From Flavobacteriales bacterium (GTDB lineage: Bacteria; Bacteroidota; Bacteroidia; NS11-12g; UBA9320): 64,000 bases of DNA. Shown in pieces: positions 60,236-64,000 of this stretch. The notes under the pieces are model-generated. The model had not been told where the DNA came from. It saw only the letters and a list, made by a program, of their open reading frames with translations, and did no database searches. Location: NCBI GenBank assembly GCA_020635435.1, contig JACJZU010000003.1, forward strand, positions 434,001-498,000, given 5' to 3'. How positions within the stretch are numbered: position 1 is the stretch's first letter; each line of letters begins with the position of its first letter. The translations under genes and the position numbers were made by a program.

Positions 60236-60574
60236 TCAGGCTTTACGGACGAATTCCGATTTCAATGCCATGGAACCGAATCCATCGATCTTGCATTCAA
60301 TATTGTGATCACCTTCAACCAGCTTGATGGATTTCACCTTCGTTCCCGCTTTGATCGGCTTGGCGGCACCTTTAACCGGTAGATTCTTGAGCACAATAAC
60401 GCTGTCTCCATTTTGCAGAATCGTTCCATTGGCATCCAACACCTGAATATCCGTGGATCCAACTTCTGCTGCATTTGGATCCCATTCGTACCCGCAATCG
60501 GGACAAACCATGAACAAATCCTGGGGGTAAGTGTATTCGGAAGCGCATTTGGGACAAGAGGGAAACGCATTCAT
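60236..60574 (-). CDS. PhnA/YjdM-like zinc-ribbon protein
   Basis: 112 residues from ATG 60574, chosen because MNAFPSCPKCASEYTYPQD is the conserved start; an upstream extension of 22 codons has no family support. Zinc ribbon CPKC...CPDCGYEW at about 7-30, then the YjdM core: DANGTILQNGDSVIVLKNLPVKG in two blocks and IKAGTKVKSIKLVEGDHNIE in part. Cytoplasmic. Despite the PhnA label, no phosphonate genes are around; the function of the family is not established. Confidence 0.88.
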   Translation of the reverse strand: MNAFPSCPKCASEYTYPQDLFMVCPDCGYEWDPNAAEVGSTDIQVLDANGTILQNGDSVIVLKNLPVKGAAKPIKAGTKVKSIKLVEGDHNIECKIDGFGSMALKSEFVRKA

Positions 60575-60676
60575 ATGACTCGAATTGATCGGGCAATGTA
60601 ATCCATTGACCTGCACAAACCTAAAGGCATTCGTGCGCAAAGGTCTTTTTGGACTAATTCTAAATCCCTACAAGGG

Positions 60677-62986
60677 TCAGCGCAACAGCAATATCTCTCC
60701 GGAATAATGAAATGCCCGGAACGAAGGGTCTCGAAAGGTAAGGGTATACAGGTAGGAGCCCTGCTGAACATCAGTTCCTCGATAGGTCCCATCCCATCGA
60801 ATATTGAAATCGTTGCTCTCGAAGATCTTCTCTCCCCACCTCGAGAATATCTCCAATTTGTATTCACCTACCTCAACCGGTGTGTTCAATCCAAAAGTGC
60901 CGTTCAGATCATCCCTTCTGTCTGGCGTGAATGCCGTTGGGATCCAAAACATCGGAACACCATTGATCTGTATGGATCTCAAGGTTGTATCCGGACAATC
61001 GAATTGGTTATTGGCGATCAAGGTTACAGGGTAGCTACCAGCCAGTAAGTACCTGTGGGTAGGGCTCTGAAAGGTGGAGACATCCCCGTCGCCAAAGGAC
61101 CAGAACCAGTTCGTTGCATTATTGCTGAGATCGGCAAATTGTATATTCTCTCTCAAGGTAGGGAATGAGGGAGTGAAGGAAAAATCGGCAAATGCCCTGG
61201 GATTGACAAGCGCCATTCGATTCATAGTATCCGTACAGCCTGCTGTATTCTCTACCACGAGTTGAACAGGGAATGATCCAGAAGCTGGAAAGAGTATGGA
61301 TACATCTGCAGAGGTTCTTGGTCCGGAGACCCCGAAATCCCATTCGTACCGGTCGATCAGTCCCGATCCCGCCGTAGAACTGTTCCGGAATATTGAACTG
61401 TCGCCTTCACATGCATCGTCAACTGTGAATGCGGCTGTTGGCGGTTCCAGTATTTGAATTTGTCTATCTATTGAATCGACGCAGCCCTCTGTATTCGTTA
61501 CGCTCAGAAGGACGGTCTGCAGACCCGGTGTACCGAATGATTTAGATGTTGTACTCGAAGTACTACCCGTTCCGTCCGGGAATTCCCAATAATGATCAAC
61601 TACGGAGCTACCCGGAGCAGATCCTGTGAAAACAAAAGTTGTGCTGTTGTTGGCACAAGTATCTGTGTACGAAAAATCGGCTATAGGTGCGGGATCAATA
61701 GGTGTTGGAATGACGATACTGTCCAAACAGCCGCTCGACCCTTCGACGATCAATTTAACGTCGAAATTCCCGGATGTCGTGAAACGGGTAAGTTCTACGC
61801 TATCTGAGCCGGGAACTCCATTATCAAAATCCCAACTTCGATTGCGGATCCCGCCTTTTGCGATCGTGCTGCCATCTACGAAACGTATTTCGGCATCCAC
61901 ACAATTTCCAAAGCTGCTGAACAATGCCTCCGGGCATGGGGTGGTATCGCTTAATGTCCAGATTCCATTAAAATCGCGCCCATTACTCAATAATACATAT
62001 TCAGATGCAGGTACAGAACTGCCCTTCACCGGATACTGCCAGCCGGAAATGCCTCCATCCCACCTCAATGCACCAAGATCACTGAGGAAGATCGAATTCT
62101 GTCCGGCATTATCGCCATCGTACTTGAAATACACGTCCAGATCCGGATCTGTGCTGTAACCACCACTGCTAAGGATCCAGAAACGATCGGTCATTGCCAG
62201 ACTGTTTTCCACACCGTATTCATTATTGGTATGCGTTACACCGGATGGGAAGGGTCTGTTATTGGGATCCAGAGTGTTATTGGTTGGATAGGTCGCGACA
62301 CGCACAAAACCACTGTCGGCATTTTGTGTTCCTGCGTTGTTCACATCGAATCGGAAGTACAGATTGCCACCAAGTGGAATGGTGTACGACGCCGGACTGG
62401 CAGCATCCCTCACATTCCACTGAACCTCCCCATAGCCCGGTACGAAGGCTGTCTCGCCAAGTATGTATCCTCTTCCGGCAAATAGCGGTATCGCAGTTGG
62501 TGATGGATTATTGATGATCAGGCGATTCGAATTGAGTTCGAGCACATTCGCATTACTGAGTATCAATTGCCCGTTGCCTCTACCGAAAGCTCCCCCTACC
62601 AGCGCATCTACATCCAGGATCTTTATGCCCGATCCTCCGGTTTCCAGAGTAGGAAAACCGGTTAGTGCAGACCCCTGAATGCGCTGATTGCCTCCGTTCA
62701 GCAGGACAGTCCCCAAATTGTTCCGGAACAGAACTCCCGATGAATTATTGACCCAGTTTCCCTGAACCTGTATTTGAGCTCCGGCGGTCATACCAACAGA
62801 TGCATCGCCCTTGGCGGTAAAATGACCGTTACTACCCTCCACCACGATATAACCACCTTCATTTTGAAGGTAGGCTCCCTCCTGAATCCAGCCCTGAGAT
62901 CGAACTTCTGTGCTGTGCAGAAGGATCAAGAGCAGACTGAGGACTTTTACGTTGATGTACCGCTTCACGGGCTGCGGAGGCTTCAT
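60677..62986 (-). CDS. PKD-repeat surface protein with type B T9SS C-terminus
   Basis: 769 residues. Signal peptide to about residue 30. The N-terminal part (about 35-330) is beta-rich with few recognisable motifs (GDASVGMTAGAQIQVQGNWV). PKD domains follow at about 370-690 (SWDFDNGVPGS, YWEFPDGTGS, EWDFGVSGP, WFWSFGDGD). The C-terminus is the gliding-associated type B domain: FWIPTAFTPDRRDDLNGTFG, FSRWGEKIFES, VQQGSYLYTLTF. It is exported by T9SS and probably acts in adhesion. A perfect -7 element sits 8 nt before the ATG. Confidence 0.87.
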   Translation of the reverse strand: MKPPQPVKRYINVKVLSLLLILLHSTEVRSQGWIQEGAYLQNEGGYIVVEGSNGHFTAKGDASVGMTAGAQIQVQGNWVNNSSGVLFRNNLGTVLLNGGNQRIQGSALTGFPTLETGGSGIKILDVDALVGGAFGRGNGQLILSNANVLELNSNRLIINNPSPTAIPLFAGRGYILGETAFVPGYGEVQWNVRDAASPASYTIPLGGNLYFRFDVNNAGTQNADSGFVRVATYPTNNTLDPNNRPFPSGVTHTNNEYGVENSLAMTDRFWILSSGGYSTDPDLDVYFKYDGDNAGQNSIFLSDLGALRWDGGISGWQYPVKGSSVPASEYVLLSNGRDFNGIWTLSDTTPCPEALFSSFGNCVDAEIRFVDGSTIAKGGIRNRSWDFDNGVPGSDSVELTRFTTSGNFDVKLIVEGSSGCLDSIVIPTPIDPAPIADFSYTDTCANNSTTFVFTGSAPGSSVVDHYWEFPDGTGSTSSTTSKSFGTPGLQTVLLSVTNTEGCVDSIDRQIQILEPPTAAFTVDDACEGDSSIFRNSSTAGSGLIDRYEWDFGVSGPRTSADVSILFPASGSFPVQLVVENTAGCTDTMNRMALVNPRAFADFSFTPSFPTLRENIQFADLSNNATNWFWSFGDGDVSTFQSPTHRYLLAGSYPVTLIANNQFDCPDTTLRSIQINGVPMFWIPTAFTPDRRDDLNGTFGLNTPVEVGEYKLEIFSRWGEKIFESNDFNIRWDGTYRGTDVQQGSYLYTLTFRDPSFRAFHYSGEILLLR

Positions 62987-62994
62987 TGGTTCAG

Positions 62995-63002
62995 CAAAAT
63001 TA
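62995..63002 (-). promoter_or_regulatory. -7 promoter element of the PKD gene at 60677
   Basis: Minus strand TAATTTTG then CTGAACCA and the ATG at 62986; another very short leader. Confidence 0.55.
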
Positions 63003-63131
63003 AGGTTAAACGAGCGATACCCCTGTTCGAACGAAGAAATGATACTGAAAGGAATTCCCTGAAACGAACACTGTAAATTTGGAACATATCATTCGAATAA
63101 AAGCTCAAATCGAATAATAACTAAAAGTCCT

Positions 63132-64000
63132 ATGCGCTTAGCTTCAATCTTGATACTGATCATCATTTGCACCTCCGCTCAAAACGGATTCGCCCAGAAA
63201 AGATCAACAGAAAAACCGGATTCGGTGAAGAATATATCACTGAGCGGATTGAAATTCAGGGGTATCGGTCCGGCCATTACGGGAGGACGGATCGTGGATA
63301 TAGCTGTAGATCCTCAAAATCCATACACCTATTTTGTCGCTTCCGGGCATGGCTCCCTCTGGAAAACTGAAAACAGTGGCACAACCTTCTTTCCGGCTTT
63401 TGACGGGCAGAGCGCTTTTGCCATAGGGGCTGTTGAGATCGATCCCCAAAATCCGAAGATCGTTTGGGTTGGCACGGGCGAGCACAATAATCAGAGCAAT
63501 GTGATCTATGGCGATGGTGTTTATCGCAGTGAGGACGGCGGTAAATCATGGAAGAATATGGGGTTGAAGCATTCGGAGCATATAGGTGGAATTGCCATAC
63601 ATCCCAAAAACTCCAACATTGTTTACGTAGCGGCATATGGATCCACGCGCATTCCGAATGCCGACCGCGGTGTGTACAAAACACAAGATGGTGGCACTAC
63701 CTGGGAAAAAGTGTTGTTTGTGAGTGAACATACCGGATGTTTTGAGATACACATGGATCCTGAGGATCCCGAAATACTCTATGCCTCGATGCATCAGCGG
63801 ATGCGTAAGGACTATACCGTATTGCGAGGGGGCCCCGAAACGGCCATTTACCGCACCTTGAATGGAGGCCGATCCTGGGAGAAGATCATGAAAGGTATTT
63901 CAGCTGCGAACAAAGGGCGCATTGGTATGTGTATCTCTCCTGCAGATCCCTTTGTGCTCTATGCCTGCGTAGAATCGAACGAAGGCGGGGGTGTTTTCCG
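63132..64000 (+). CDS. BNR/sortilin-like beta-propeller protein, C-terminus cut by window edge
   Basis: I translated the open frame from ATG 63132 to the right edge: 289 full codons, no stop. Signal peptide to about residue 22 (NGFAQ). The propeller begins KFRGIGPAITGGRIVDIAVDP and has repeated blades with DP-x-N-P and the BNR-type SxDGGxxW motif (YRSEDGGKSWKN, YKTQDGGTTWEK, YRTLNGGRSWEK). This is the secreted VPS10/sortilin-like glycosyl-hydrolase-labelled family common in Bacteroidota, usually about 1000 residues, so roughly two thirds lie beyond the window. Hydrolase activity is not demonstrated by the sequence. Confidence 0.87.
   Translation, partial: MRLASILILIIICTSAQNGFAQKRSTEKPDSVKNISLSGLKFRGIGPAITGGRIVDIAVDPQNPYTYFVASGHGSLWKTENSGTTFFPAFDGQSAFAIGAVEIDPQNPKIVWVGTGEHNNQSNVIYGDGVYRSEDGGKSWKNMGLKHSEHIGGIAIHPKNSNIVYVAAYGSTRIPNADRGVYKTQDGGTTWEKVLFVSEHTGCFEIHMDPEDPEILYASMHQRMRKDYTVLRGGPETAIYRTLNGGRSWEKIMKGISAANKGRIGMCISPADPFVLYACVESNEGGGVF

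Overview
The window looks like a chromosomal segment of a free-living Bacteroidota (Flavobacteriia-type) bacterium. Support: two proteins with gliding-associated type B C-termini, two with type A type IX secretion (T9SS) C-termini, a PorP/SprF barrel, a GldL/GldM-like pair, a carboxypeptidase-regulatory-domain TonB receptor, a DUF5723 protein and a START-like protein. Promoters repeatedly match the Bacteroidota -7 element TAnnTTTG, and start codons almost never have a Shine-Dalgarno sequence. No rRNA, CRISPR array, insertion sequence or prophage was seen.

Layout. 1-2915 (minus) is a four-gene coupled set: MBL hydrolase, alkyladenine glycosylase, free-Met sulfoxide reductase, and a short-chain fatty acid transporter cut by the left edge. 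2984-7480 (minus) holds a membrane patatin, PorP/SprF and the NAD(P)HX repair enzyme nnr. 7575-10506 (plus) is a tRNA-maturation operon (cca, a pRiA4b ORF-3-like gene, miaA). 10529-13580 (minus) is a DUF5723 protein with a lipoprotein; miaE follows on the plus strand. 14409-23392 (mostly minus) is a cell-surface region: beta-helix protein, ArnT-like glycosyltransferase with PAP2 phosphatase, PKD/type B protein and a small type A protein. It leads into a 2448-residue fibre gene (23389-30735) built from 72-residue tandem repeats, about 60 YadA-like 14-residue repeats and an S74 chaperone domain.

30911-43258 is mainly housekeeping: tRNA-Lys, nucleoside phosphorylase, UspA, an orphan efflux adaptor, tRNA-Leu, prfB with an intact +1 programmed frameshift, cinA, a Cys/His-rich lipoprotein, a GT2 enzyme, murB, an RluA-type synthase and pruA. 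43494-45016 is a compact GldL/GldM-like pair that keeps the ion-motor residues but has a shortened GldM and no gldK or gldN beside it. 45731-52874 carries rplS, valS, an LptF/G permease, a GT4 enzyme and dnaN. 53110-57690 is a TonB receptor plus a T9SS-exported alpha/beta-hydrolase-like protein that lacks its nucleophile serine. typA, a deaminase, a PhnA-like zinc-ribbon protein, another PKD/type B protein and a truncated BNR/sortilin-like propeller protein complete the window.

The most unusual items are the stand-alone GldL/GldM-like motor, the giant fibre gene translationally coupled to a small T9SS-sorted protein, and a Shine-Dalgarno-dependent-looking prfB frameshift site in a lineage that barely uses Shine-Dalgarno sequences.
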